Source: Calliopum simillimum
Taxonomy: Eukaryota > Arthropoda > Insecta > Diptera > Lauxaniidae
DNA: 64,000 nt
Direction: 5' to 3'
NCBI GenBank assembly: GCA_951812925.1
Contig: OX638371.1
Coordinates: forward strand, 35,934,101-35,998,100
A program made the position numbers and the translations under genes. Each line of letters begins with the position of its first letter. Position 1 is the stretch's first letter. This document shows positions 31,834-43,750 of the stretch, piece after piece. The notes beneath the pieces are model-generated. The model made no database searches and was not told the origin of the DNA. It saw nothing but the letters and a program-made list of their open reading frames with translations.

Positions 31834-32560
31834 ACTCATGAAGACTATATATGTTGTTGGACCAACATATATGTAAAAAATGTGTCCTGGATACTGTCGT
31901 AACAGGTCTCCCTGAAGTACCGGCCGTGAAAAGCATTGTTTATATTCTAAATGGGCAATATTGCATTTTTATAGTAGTGTTATTTCAATACCTATCTCGC
32001 CTGTATTTGATTATACGCTAGTCATTTTTAAAAACCGGATAAACGGTGTTAAACCACCAAAACAGGTTGGATTATCCCTGTTGAGAATAGTTGCTGATCA
32101 ATACGATCTCTGTTTAGCTACATATGTTATATTATATTCGTTATATATGTAAATATATATATGTCCCCTTCGGTCCGTTGAAAATGGGTGAAAATACTAT
32201 GTCTCATGGATAGATGGAAGTATGTACCATTATATCTACTAGGGTTTTTATTCACCATTTAAGTATTCAATTCGCGGGCTCAATTCGCTAGTGGTAGAAA
32301 AACCACCAGTAAATTATTGTCAGTTCAGATGAGCTCTTCACATTTCGCTCGTGTGTGACGTCTTAGTTGAATGAAGAGTATTTAAGTTTCCCAGACTCGA
32401 ATCTGGGTGTTGTTGACTACCATTTCACTCTAATCACCCTCATTCAATAGGGTATCGTAGCAAGAACATTTAAGTTTTCCAGACTCGAATCTGAGTGTCG
32501 TTGAATACTATTTCACTCTAATCACTCACATTCAATAAGGTATCAAAGTTATTTATTTAT
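31834..32560. repeat. R1-related sequence and a ~97-bp tandem pair
   Basis: 31850-31930 resembles the GGACCAACATATATGTA...TACTGTCG...CTCC block of repeat R1 at 55355-55400. At about 32375-32545 a unit, (C/T)ATTTAAGTTT(C/T)CCAGACTCGAATCTG through CATTCAATA(A/G)GGTATC, is repeated twice with about 12 differences. Confidence 0.6.
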
Positions 32561-34317
32561 TATGTTTGGAATGTCCGTCTGTGGTCGTCTGTCCGGGTTC
32601 GTTATAAAACAGTTCCTAAAAGGTATTGTCATGGTCCATATCCATAATCACATGTGGATTTATTGGCGTATGTCTCCATAATCACTATTACATATGGATT
32701 TCCTGACACATGTCAGGGTGCATGTGTCATTTTTAACGGCTTCGGACTTAGATACCTGTAAAGAAAATTAAATATAAAGGTTGGGACTGAGATACGCTAA
32801 TGGTAAATTATTGTTGTGCCGTGGAGGCATACTATGTTTTTCATATCGAAGGGTTGGGTTTTCCGTGTAGGATTCAGAGTGGGCTGCCAATAAACGTTTT
32901 TCATCCTCGCCCATGAGGAATCATCAGTTGGCTTTTATATCAAGGGGATACTATAGAATACATTATGGTATTGGGGGACAAGATTGAGGGTTGATACCGT
33001 TGTATATGTTACTTACCAAAAAAAAAGATTATGGTTTTTTAATATTAGTATGGTCAGTTATGTTTATTATGTCTTTTATGCTTTTAATGTTTTATGTAAT
33101 AGTGTAGTCATCCGTGTCTATTGTGTCAATATTGGTGCGGTCGGGTCGTGTTGCAGATTGTAGGGTATAATGCTTGCATAATAAGTGAAAAACATTTGGA
33201 TAGAATTTTAAGTATTTATTGAATTGGGACGGTATAATGATGAAGATTGTTTATGAAATATCAATGTTGGGTCTCATCAGCTCGGTTTTGTATGGTCATG
33301 CAATTCACTGAAAACTGTTCGTTATGTTGTAGTCGCTCTACCATCTATTGTCATACAATTCAATGTTTCTATCTGTTTTTTTTTTCAGTTAATGATCAGC
33401 AACCTACGAGTGTTGAGAAACTAAGTTTGGATTTGCACCTATGAGTAATCTGCAACCTATGAGCGTTGAAACTAGTTTATGATCTACAACCTATAAGTGT
33501 TGAGAACTTAAAAGGGCTAGCCAGTGTTCGCTGAGTTTGGAGTCGTTATTAAAGCTGAGTGCGTTTTTATATATTAAGTGATGTACCCTGTATTTTTGTA
33601 TTAGGTAACCTACATTTTCTAAGTATACACCTACCTATTCGTTCATGGCTGTTTGTAAGGAATGGTAATTATTATAACTAATCCTTTGCAAAAATCGTGC
33701 AAAAAACACACACACACTCACCTGAAAAAATGTCTTATGGTTGTTAAGATTCAGGTTTGATGTTATATTCATTTAATCTTCCTGTGACCGTATATTTCCA
33801 TGCCTTAGTGGATTTCTTTTTTCAAAAATTTATCGGACAACACGATCACAAATATAATTAACCTTGTTCGTTTTTGAACATATCAATATGATTCACGTCT
33901 GTTTTTCACAATACTTTTCCCTTATTTTGTGTCTCAGTTAAATTACTATGTCTTGAAGAAAACCTTATTAACATGGGCACCAGTTTTATTCTCGTTACAT
34001 GTGTGTCACTAATATTAGTTATTTTGTGCTTATGAGTTTTCGAAAAAGCACTATCATTGACCATGTGTCACAAAAACATTAGTTATATAACCGCATTCTA
34101 TAACTATAAACATCACTCGGCTACGTTTCTACTAAGGTTGCCGTAATACTACGATAAGACCCGTTGTAGCATTGCTATGTTTTGGCCCATTTATGGGAAC
34201 CCATTAACTTTTCCACTTGAAAAAACTCACACAGAAAACCCGTCACTGAAATATGTATTAATGCACCTTTTATAAACCGCACGTCACTATAAATGAAAAT
34301 AAAATTACTGACGAAAA
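32561..34317. other. No gene recognised
   Basis: A GCCAATAAACGTTTTTCATC segment near 32888 is another trace of repeat R1. The block around 33410-33500 repeats GCAACCTAYGAGYGTTGA twice. Otherwise I see no coding sequence, TIR or RNA gene. Confidence 0.45.
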
Positions 34318-34879
34318 AATGATTATACATTTTTTGCCCTGTACACTTTTTTCGTAAGATGCTTTTGCTCTTGAGTACAAAAAGATTTTTGCCTTGCGCG
34401 GGCGTTCAAAAGCCAAAAACCCCCATTTAGCGTCCGAATCCCATCTTGAGTCATACATCATTTTAAAGCTTATAAATTATGTTTTAATTTAAAGTACGTT
34501 TAAAAAAAATCGAGAGGGGCTTTTTTTAAAAAAAATTCAAAAGTATTTTTAAGTGTAAAAAATTTTGGTGAAAAAAAAGTTTTTTCACTAAGAAATATTT
34601 TTTTATAAAAAGAACGCTTCAAAGTGAATAGGACCAGTAACTTAGATTAATCAATTTACAAACTTTAGTGTAAGCTATACATTTTTGAAAAAAAAAACCT
34701 TTTCATGAAAATGACTAAAAAAGCCAACTTCAACCCCCTGTATTTTAACAACAAATTTTACTAAGACCAAATCCTCCCGGATTATTGTTCTTGCACACCG
34801 GATCTACCATATCGCCAAATTTGAGCGAAATCGGAGAAAAAAAAATTTAAACCTGGTACACTTGGCATGGAGTGCTTCA
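34318..34879. mobile_element. Half of foldback element E (right arm only)
   Basis: From TTTTTTGCCCTGTACACTTT to CTTGGCATGGAGTGCTTC this matches 31272-31829 closely, including the ATAT that follows. The left arm is absent; unrelated AT-rich sequence precedes it. It may represent excision or recombination across the palindrome. Confidence 0.8.
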
Positions 34880-34933
34880 TATGTAAAACAATTGGAAATT
34901 TCGGCGTGTAATAGGTGAACAACCGACATATTT

Positions 34934-35408
34934 ACGAGTGGCTTCTCAACATGCGTTGAGCCGCATTAAATTTGGCCATCTTTTTTGAATACCCTATTCC
35001 TTCCGTCATAATGGCGTCGTCACATATGCATATGCAAAGAAACGTATTAATCCTGTACGGCTGAAATCCATATGTTATAACTTTTTGTAGTTCGTTCAGT
35101 TGTTGTACAGGGTTTTTGAAATTGTTTATGTCCATAACGAGGTTTTCGACGCTTTTATACGAGTGGCTTCTCAACATGCGTTGAGCCGCATTAAATTTGG
35201 CCATCTTTTTTGAATACCCTATTCCTTCCGTCATTATGGCGTCGTCACATATGCATATGCAAAGAAACATATTAATCCTGTACGGCTGAAATCCATGTTA
35301 TAACTTTTTGTAGTTCGTTCAGTTGCTGTACAGGGTTTTTGAAATTGTTGATGTCCATAACGAGGTTTTCGACGCTTTTATACGTTTTCAGGGATCCCCT
35401 CAGTGTTT
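34934..35408 (-). pseudogene. Duplicated dsRNA-binding-domain exon fragment
   Basis: On the minus strand an acceptor-like AATTTTAG (to 35409) precedes an open exon reading YKSVENLVMDINNF, then NPVQQLNELQKVIT, then a CICDDAIMTEGIGYSKKMAK block and FNAAQRMLRSHS. The pattern N-P-V..LNEL ... EGIGYSKKMAKFNAAQRML is that of a dsRNA-binding domain (alpha1, and the C-terminal SKK.AK..AA helix). The whole unit of about 225 bp is present twice in tandem (34934-35158 and 35159-35381), joined in frame. The upstream copy has a 2-bp deletion (ITW for ITYGF) that breaks it. Probably a relic of a host gene; which one I cannot say. Confidence 0.6.
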
Positions 35409-35743
35409 CTAAAATTGATTCAAGGTAAAAACAAATAAAAAACAAATAACTTGAATGTTAGAACACTTTATATATTACATGTAATGCAATAAATAATCAT
35501 TTACTTTTTCAATTACATGTAATGCAATGGGTAATTTGGGAACATAAATCATTTCGAAATTTTTTTTTCGTATCGAAGATTTTTTGATCGTTTTGACGTT
35601 AATATTTCAAATGAAATAAATAAAAAATATAAAATGTGAATATGAATTAGCTTTAATTTTGTTAGAATTGAATGAAATTGGGCTATGTTTTCGAACAAGT
35701 TTACATGATAGTGTGAAATTGATGAAATTTACTTAAAAAACTG

Positions 35744-36704
35744 CACGTTGTTCAAACGACAGATTTAAATAAAATTTCAAATTACCAATTTTTTTTTTTG
35801 ATTTTATATTGTTAGTAGGTTAATTTTATGAAGAACAGTGCAAATTTCAAAATAATATATGGAGCACTTTTCAAAAAATTGAAAAAATTCGAATACAAAA
35901 AATTAAGAAAAAAAAAAACAGAACAAACATATATAAAAATAGCTACATTTAATGTATTTTGCAATGATGAATCCGAATCCGGTCTTAGAATTACTGTATC
36001 TCATACAGTTTTTGAGATATCTTAGCCTAAACAAGGAAAATAGACCGTTTTTGCTATATTTTGAAGCTATATAACTAGAATATAGAACATTCATACGCAA
36101 AATCCGATACAGTATCTCAAAGTTTTGATCTTTTTCTTTAAAACGTCATTTAAATTATGTCAATAGCTTGATGTTTCTTCGAAATATCGTAGACTAAAAT
36201 AATGAAAAAATATGTTTTTTGCACTTTTTTAACTTTTTAGGTTAGGATATCTCCGAGAAAAATAAAGGTATCGACATAGTTTGAATTAAGTTTTAAAGAA
36301 AAAGATTAAAAATTAAAGATATTGTATCGGATTCTACATATAAATGTTCTGTATTCAAGTTATGTAGCTTCAAAATATAGCAAAAACGGTATTTTTTCCT
36401 TGTTTAAGCTAAGATATCTCAAAAACCGTATGATACAGATACAGAAATTCTAAGGCCGGATTCGGATTCATCATTGCAAAATACATTAAATGTAACTATT
36501 TTTATATATGTTTGTTCTGTTTTTTTTTTCTTAATTTTTTGTATTTTATATGGGATATCGAATTTTTTAAATTTTTTGAAAAGTGCTCCATATACTATTT
36601 TGAAATTTGCACTGTTCTTCATAAAATTAACCTACTAACAATATAAAATAAAAAAAAAATTGGTAATTTGAAATTTTATTTAAATCTGTCGTTTGAACAC
36701 CGTG
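35744..36704. mobile_element. Foldback element H, ~960-bp palindrome
   Basis: The ends CACGTTGTTCAAACGACAG and, inverted, CACGGTGTTCAAACGACAG pair through to a centre near 36220. Arms contain ATGAAGAACAGTGCAAATTT and its inverse. The 65-67-codon frames at 35828 (+) and 36622 (-) are the same arm sequence read on opposite strands. No TSD seen. Confidence 0.8.
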
Positions 36705-36730
36705 ACTGATAATGTTCAAATAACTAATTA

Positions 36731-38397
36731 CACTAGTTTACAGCCAAAATTCCCAGCGAATGTCGTTTCTCATTTTATATGGAAAATGGGCTGCTGATTC
36801 CGAAAATCGCATTTTTTTTTTTTATTTCGTGTCGTTTTCGAGATATCGGTCATTTTCGGTTTTTGGACCAAAAAACAAAGATAGTTCCATTAAAATACAA
36901 ATAGCTCAAGAACCAATGTTTGTATTTAGGCAAATAATATGTCATATTAAAGGTAATTAAATTACCTACAAATGATATCCACATCACTTTTTGGTTGGTT
37001 CGTTAGTTTCGGTGAAATAAATTGATTTCTAAAAAAAAAAATTTTTTTTTTCGAAAAAATTAAGAAAAAATCAAATTCAACTTCAAATTTATACAAGAAG
37101 ACATAACTTTTTTATAATATTTTTTTTATTTTGTATCATAGACTATATATTTGTGAAGAAAATAAGATATCATTTAAGAAAATCGATGGAAAAATGCAAA
37201 AGTTGTATACAATTCATTGATAAGTTACCAAAATGCGTTTTTCCCTATTTTTCCGTTTTTTTGTAATAAACTATTCGAAAATTTGAAACTTTTTGTAAAA
37301 GAAATTAGAAAATCCAAAAAATTCTTAAAGAAGGCATTAAAAGGAAATACCCGTGCCTCGCCGTTTTTCTCTAGCACGTCAGATTTTTTTTTAATCGATT
37401 TTTGAAGTTTTTTAATCCACTGTACATGAAAAAACAGAAATAACGCATTCTTGTGTTAAATCGATGAATTTAACTATATGATCCTTACATCTGAGGTGTA
37501 TCATGTCTTCAGCAAACTTATGCAGGATACTACGCGGAATATTTTGTAGACAATTTTAACCCTCTCAAACCCCCACATGTAGGTCAAAATGACCTTCATG
37601 TGGGGGTCAAAATGATACACCTCAGATGTAAGGATCATATAGTTAAATTCATCGATTTAACACAAGAATGCGTTATTTCTGTTTTTTCATGTACAGTGGA
37701 TTAAAAAACTTCAAAAATCGATTAAAAAAAAATCTGACGTGCTAGAGAAAAACGGCGAGGCACGGGTATTTCCTTTTAATGCCTTCTTTAAGAATTTTTT
37801 GGATTTTCTAATTTCTTTTACAAAAAGTTTCAAATTTTCGAACAGTTTATTACAAAAAAACGGAAAAATAGGGAAAAACGCATTTTGGTAACTTATCAAT
37901 GAATTGTATACAACTTTTGCATTTTTCCATCGATTTTCTAAAATAGTATTTTATTTGCCTAACAAATTTATAGACTATGATATAAAAATACAAAATTATT
38001 TTTAAAATTTTTTTTTCTTTTAAAAATCTGCAGTTGATTTAGACATTTTTGTAATTTTTTCGGAAAAATATACTCTTTTTTTCAGAAATCAATTTATTTC
38101 ATCGAAACTAACAAACCAGCCAAAAAGCGACGTGAGTATCATTTGTAGGTAATTTAATTACCTTTAATATGACATATTATTTGTTTGAATACAAACTTTG
38201 GTTCTTGAGATATTTGTATTTAAGTGGAACTATCTTTTTTTTTTTGGTCCAAAAACCGAAAATGACCGATATCTCGAAAACGACACGAAATAAAAAAAAA
38301 AAAAAATGCGATTTTCGGAATCAGCAGCCCATTTTCCATATAAAATGAGTAACGGCATTCGCTGGGAAAAAAAATTTTAATCATTTGTAAACTAGTG
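36731..38397. mobile_element. CACTA-type non-autonomous foldback, 1.67 kb, TTA TSD
   Basis: The TIRs start CACTAGTTTACA and end TGTAAACTAGTG, flanked by TTA (36728-36730 and 38398-38400). CACTA termini with a 3-bp TSD define the CACTA/EnSpm superfamily. The arms are almost identical: the same 62-codon frame is read at 37217-37405 (+) and 37711-37899 (-). The loop near 37555-37610 contains CCCCCACATGTAGGTCAAAA and its inverse. No gene. A half copy lies at 58262-58950. Confidence 0.85.
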
Positions 38398-38400
38398 TTA

Positions 38401-38843
38401 TTATGAAACAAATTGAGTAAGACATTATTTTTGCTCCTTTATAGACTTATTTTACTTTTAAAAGATTCATACATTTATAAAGAGTCTGTCTTTCGGGGGA
38501 CTCGCGTTTGTTTTCTGTTTCCACGAAAATTTTACTTGATGATGTGGAACTGATGCCATTATGTTGAAAAAATGATACCGAACAAATAACCGGGTATTAT
38601 GGCACATAATATACACGACATTACTTTGCCTTGGTATACGCCCTTCGGTACTTCCATTCCTCAATTGTGTGGACATAAAACATATACAGATGGTTAAAAA
38701 ATGAAGACGCACAATTGAGGAGTGACCGTGCCAAACGCCTTAGTACCATTACGAGGCAAAACTAGTATTATAATATGAATCGGGTGATATTTTGTTAGTA
38801 TTATCTCTTCTACATATTCACTTTTTATTTGTAATTTAATTGG
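38401..38843. other. No feature recognised
   Basis: An 81-codon minus frame (38467-38712) shows no known motif. Nothing else supported. Confidence 0.4.
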
Positions 38844-38978
38844 GGTTATCGTTAATCAATATTCTTAGAGAATTTTTATCAGACTGCAGTGTATTAAAAA
38901 TTCGCCATTCTCAAACTGCAATAGAGAATACACTGCAGTCTACGAAAAATTCCCCGGGAATATTAATTCACGATAACC
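38844..38978. mobile_element. 135-bp MITE-like inverted repeat
   Basis: GGTTATCGTTAATCAATATTC and the inverse GAATATTAATTCACGATAACC bound the element. Inner arms AGACTGCAGTGTATT / AATACACTGCAGTCT also pair. No TSD visible. Confidence 0.7.
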
Positions 38979-39101
38979 TTCAATATGTTGTATAAACATT
39001 AAGTACCTGGAGACCGATCCCTGCTCGGTCAACAATCTGATCTTATTATTTTAGTCGATGTTTTTATTCAAAGCTATTTTTTGTTATGAAACTTGTATTT
39101 T

Positions 39102-40169
39102 TATACCCTACTCCCAGGGTATATTCACTTTGTCCTTCCGTTTGTAACGCAGAGAAGGAGGCGTGGCAGGTATAGAAAAGTATATATATTCTTGATCAGC
39201 GTCACCTCCTGAGTCGATATAGCCATGTCCGTCTGTCTGGCTGGCTGTGTGTTGAAATACACTTTTTTGGGAAAACTGAGCAGATAATTCAATGAAATTT
39301 GGTACACTGCCTCCGTCGTCAAAGTTAGCTCGGGGGATTGAAAATGAGCAAAATCGGTCAACGGACACGCCTACCGCCCATACAAAAATTATATTCAAAA
39401 TGCAATTTTTGGAGTATTTTTCACGACAATGCAATCACAATACTCATAAGTACTACGAATTGTAAGCGCAAGCTCTGATAAAAAACTGAGCGAAGTCGGA
39501 CAACAGGGCGTGGCACCTGCCATATAAGCAAAAGCTTCAAAACGCTATACTGAAAGCGTTTTTTGAGATATTCGAACCAACTTTGACTCAGACACTAAAA
39601 ATTATAAACGAAAGCTCTCAGCAAAAATTGGTTGAAATCGTACAAGGGGGCGTGGCACCCCCCATATAAGCAAAAGTTTCAAAATGCTATACTGAAAAAG
39701 TTTTTTGAGATAATCCAACTAAATTTCAATCTGACACTAAAAACTATAAATGCATGCTCTGAACAAAAACTGGGTGTACTCGGACAAGAGGGCGTGGCAC
39801 CTCCCATATAAGCAAAAGCTTCAAAACGCTATACTGAAAGCGTTTTTTGAGATATTCGAACCAAATTTGACTCAGACACTAAGAATTATAAATGAAAGCT
39901 CTCAGCAAAAATTGGGTGAAATCAGACAAGGGGGCGTGGCATCTCCCATATAAGCAAAAGATTCAAAATGCTATACTGAAAGAGTTTTTTGAGATAATCC
40001 AACTAAATTTCACTCTGACACTAAAAACTATAAATGCAAGCTCTGAACAAAAAATGGGTGTACTCGGACAAGAGGGCGTGGCACCTCCCATATAAGCAAA
40101 ATTTTCAAAATACTGCAGTGTAGGGTATTTATTTTTTGGCCAGGCCAAAATTTACACCCTTACTAGTTT
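39102..40169. repeat. GGCGTGGCACC-family repeat, copy 2, five ~142-bp units
   Basis: Starts TATACCCTACTCCCAGGGTA and ends TTTACACCCTTACTAGTTTC, as in copies 1 and 3. Five units carrying GGCGTGGCACCTSCCATATA begin near 39507, 39649, 39789, 39931 and 40073, a spacing of about 140-142 bp. Odd and even units resemble each other more than neighbours do, suggesting a higher-order pair unit. No coding function; small frames repeat with the units. Confidence 0.85.
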
Positions 40170-40975
40170 CACTTCTAACGGTCATGCTTTCAAAATGATA
40201 AATAAACCGATGAGAATAATAATAAGAAAAAACTCGGAAAGTATCAAATGGTATAGGAAGCATTAGAAAATGGTATAGGAAACAATAGAAAAATTCCAAA
40301 ACTCAAAATTTTTTTTTGGTTGAATAGAATGCCCTAAAATAAATAAATGGGATATGCCACGCACCCAAAATATTTCTTCAAAGGATTATAACTCGGAAAA
40401 TAAGAGTCCTATTAGAAAGTTCGAAAGGATATTTTGATAAGGAAGAGTGTGGCTTTTCGATGCTATTAATAAAAACGAATTCCACATTTTCTTGTAGCTA
40501 CGCTGTAAGACTGAACACAGCGTTTTGTTCAACTTCAAATAAGGATATTTCGAAATCCTGCAGGTATAATGACAGTTCTGCTGATGAAGACGGATTCAGC
40601 GTCAAAAAGTACATAAGACTGCATATAAGAATCAAACAGTTCATTCCATTTTTTTTGTGCCTGAGTTATTAACCAAAATTTTTATTTTAATAAAAAAGTG
40701 GGCGTGGCAACTATTAAACAAAGCTTACTTTTTCTTATGTTATAGATACTTCTGATCCAGATCCACATACCAAATTTCATCAAAATATCTTGTATCATTT
40801 GCGAGAAATAGCATTTAATGTGTTCTACTTGTATGGAAGGTTCCACGCGCAACTGCGATATTTCGCCCACTTTCAGATCAGAGATGCCCTATAGCAATTA
40901 GGCTCCTCACAGTTAATTTCAGAATGTTTGCATTATTAGTTTTCTTTTTATACCGTTTTATATTTTTGTGTGCGT
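40170..40975. other. No gene recognised
   Basis: An AAGTGGGCGTGGCAAC fragment near 40695 is a trace of the dispersed GGCGTGGCA family. Otherwise featureless. Confidence 0.4.
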
Positions 40976-41450
40976 TACGAAATCACTCACAAACGTAGTT
41001 GAAACTTATTCAACAACGCTGGTTGCCACGCGTTGTTAAATCCGAATTAGCAACAAAACGTAGTCAGAACACTCACGAAGCGTTGTTAAACTCAAAACAG
41101 CAACGAAACGTAGTTAAAACTCCACGAAACGTAGTTAAATCCAAATTAGCTCATTTCAAAACAAATAGACTTTCAGTCAACTTCACAATAATGATGCCCG
41201 TAGCTGAGTTGCTAACGTCCGCATCTATCACACGACAGGTTCCAGGTTCAAGTCTCTCCAATATCAAAACAGAAAAAATTTTATTTAAAGCATAAAATTG
41301 AAAATTAAAAAAGGAATAAAGGCAGTTTTCATTGCCGTTGACAGGAAAAAATTAATTCAAAATTTGTTTTTTCTTTTGTATTTTATTTAGCAACGCGCGT
41401 TGTTAAATCGCTCACAAACGTAGTTGAAACCCATTTAGCAACGCGCATTG
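40976..41450. repeat. AACGTAGTT / AACGCGTTGTTAAA repeat with tRNA-like insert
   Basis: Variants of CACAAACGTAGTTGAAAC and GCGTTGTTAAA recur at about 40990-41140 and again at 41390-41450. Between them, at 41206-41262, TAGCTGAGTTGCTAACG (A-box-like) and AGGTTCAAGTCTC (B-box-like) sit at tRNA spacing, which suggests a tRNA-derived SINE head. The stems do not fold into a convincing tRNA. Confidence 0.5.
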
Positions 41451-41634
41451 AATTTAGTGTGTTTGTCAATTTCACTCGCTGAATAAACATTTTGTTTCGG
41501 CTCGAAGGACCAAAACAAAAAGAAACAAAAGTTTGCAATGAAACATTTCGCAACCAAATTTTAATACCTACGACCATTGTTAATTTTCAACTTATTTAAA
41601 GATAATTCAAGATTAGCAAAACTCAGGTGGTATC

Positions 41635-42574
41635 CAGGCTTGCCAGATTGGGCTACTATCGCGGATTGGGCTATTTTCAGCATTCATTTACGCCAAATTT
41701 TTCGGTGGGCTAAAAGTCGCAAATTGGGCTATTTTCAATCATTTGAGTCTATGTGATTTCATTATAATTTTACGCTATCTTAAAATTAAAAAACCAAGCA
41801 ACCGTCATGACCTTAAGGTTATTTTCGAAAAACCGTTAAGGCTTCGAAAATATTGGTTTTTGAAGGATATTTCCGAAACGAAGAGTCATATGATAAAAAG
41901 TAACAGTGCCAATTACGTAAAAAATCACAAGATCTACAAAAGTATGTAAACAATATGTTTACACATAGAAGTAACCGTTTAAAAGATATTCCAAAAACAG
42001 GCCTTATCATATCTTTACATTTCGCCTACTTCTTGTAGAACTTGTGATTCTCTACAAAATTGGGCCTTTTACTTTTTATCGTAGTACTTACCGATTCGGA
42101 GATATCCTCCAAAAACCAGAATTTTCTTAACGGTTTTTCAAAAATATTTTTTAGGCCATGAGTAGCTCGAAAAAAAAATTAGAACGGTATATAGAGAATT
42201 AAATTACATATTTTTTAAACAGCATTTTAATTTTGTTTGCACGACTCCTTTTTGAAGAGTTATCGCAATTTAAAATGTTTACAACTTTTTAAATTGAGTG
42301 ATCGCCTAAACTGTAAGTGGTACGAAAATATTTTTTATGTAATTTTGTGGGAAATTTCCAGTGCTAAAACCTTGAAGACCTTATAATAATGCTTGCAATT
42401 CATATGATGCATGCAAATTATTGAATGAATACAACCCTTATTCAAAAATTAAAAAAAAAACATTAACAAAAAGTTATTTTTAAAACATAAATAAAATTGA
42501 GCGATTTTTCCAAAAAACTTGCGCTTTTTCAATGTAGTTGCTGCGCCTTGCGGTAAAAAATTCTGGCAACCCTG
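41635..42574. mobile_element. hAT-type non-autonomous element, 940 bp, 8-bp TSD
   Basis: TIRs CAGGCTTGCCAGA and TCTGGCAACCCTG are flanked by GTGGTATC at 41627-41634 and 42575-42582. The 8-bp TSD with CAGG...CCTG termini is typical of hAT. Near the left end GATTGGGCTATTTTCA-type blocks repeat four times. No transposase. Confidence 0.88.
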
Positions 42575-42582
42575 GTGGTATC

Positions 42583-43742
42583 CCTAAATATTTCTGTAGA
42601 CTTTTTGAGGTAAGTTTGTCAAAAAAATAAAAAAATACTAAACATAAAATTTAAAACAAAATAAATAAAAAAATATTTATTAACAAGTTTTTTTATGCAT
42701 TAAAGTTTTTTTACTTTTTGGAATATTCGCAAAAAAATTTTTTTTTTTCTGTTAAAAAGATTTTTAAAATTAAAAAAAAAAAAAAACATTTTATAATGAA
42801 AATTTCAAGAACTTTTGCTTGTCTAAAATTGACAATGAAAGTTTTAAGGTTTGCGTTTTTTTTCCAAAGGGAAAATAAGAACAGTGGCATATTTTCAAGT
42901 CCATAGACGGTTTCTATTGGGACCACCGAAAGCAAAAATTTCCAGAGCAAACCAACCTACCGTATACGCCACATACATATACGAGTACTACAAATGTTCT
43001 CTGTCTGTTTGTCTGTCTGTTTCTGAAATTTAAATGTGTACATGCATAGATAGATACACCACATGTTACTCCAACAGGTATCGCTAGTTAAATCCATGTT
43101 GGACTCCATGCAACATTTAATACCAATTTGTTAAATGGTCACTGATGTATAGCCTGCTGTTGTTCAGTTTTCATTTTTTGTTTGTTTTTACAACTGTCGA
43201 ATTTGTAATTAATTTAAATTTAACATTTCAATTCAACTGCCTAGAAAGTGGAAAAAGTAGAGGGAAAAGTGAGTGAGCTTCATAATATGAAGTTCATATA
43301 TGTACCTATTATAAATGACATGAAGGAAATGAAATAATTTTTCATTCTTTACAACGGATATTTGGTAATTGCAGGTAAAGCCACTAACAAGCATGACAAG
43401 TAGACTGATGCAAAAAAAGAACTTTTTTTGAATTTCCACGATTACGCTCAAAATTCTGAAAGAGGGTGGCAAAAAATTGAGCTGAGATTTTTTTATAAAT
43501 TTTTTTAAAGGTCATTTAGAGGTGGTTGCGGTTTTTATTTTATTAGGATGTCAAAAATACTCACAATGAGCCGCATGGTATATCAAATATTTTGTATTGA
43601 ATCAAAGAATATTAAAAAAAAATATAAATTGGAACCTTAAACGACATATGGTTTTCTAGCTAAAATACCCTCAAAAAGCATTTGTACCAAATTTCACACC
43701 ACTGTAAACTCTAAATCTTAATTTTGGCCAAAACTTTTTGTT
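42583..43742. other. No gene recognised
   Basis: A-rich and T-rich runs near 42740 and 42770. A TCTGTCTGTTTGTCTGTCTG microsatellite-like run near 43000. No supported gene. Confidence 0.4.
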
Positions 43743-43750
43743 CCAAGGTC

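Noticed and set aside
37217..37899. Identical 62-aa proteins on opposite strands
   Set aside because: They are the same arm sequence of the CACTA-type palindrome read from both ends, not two genes.
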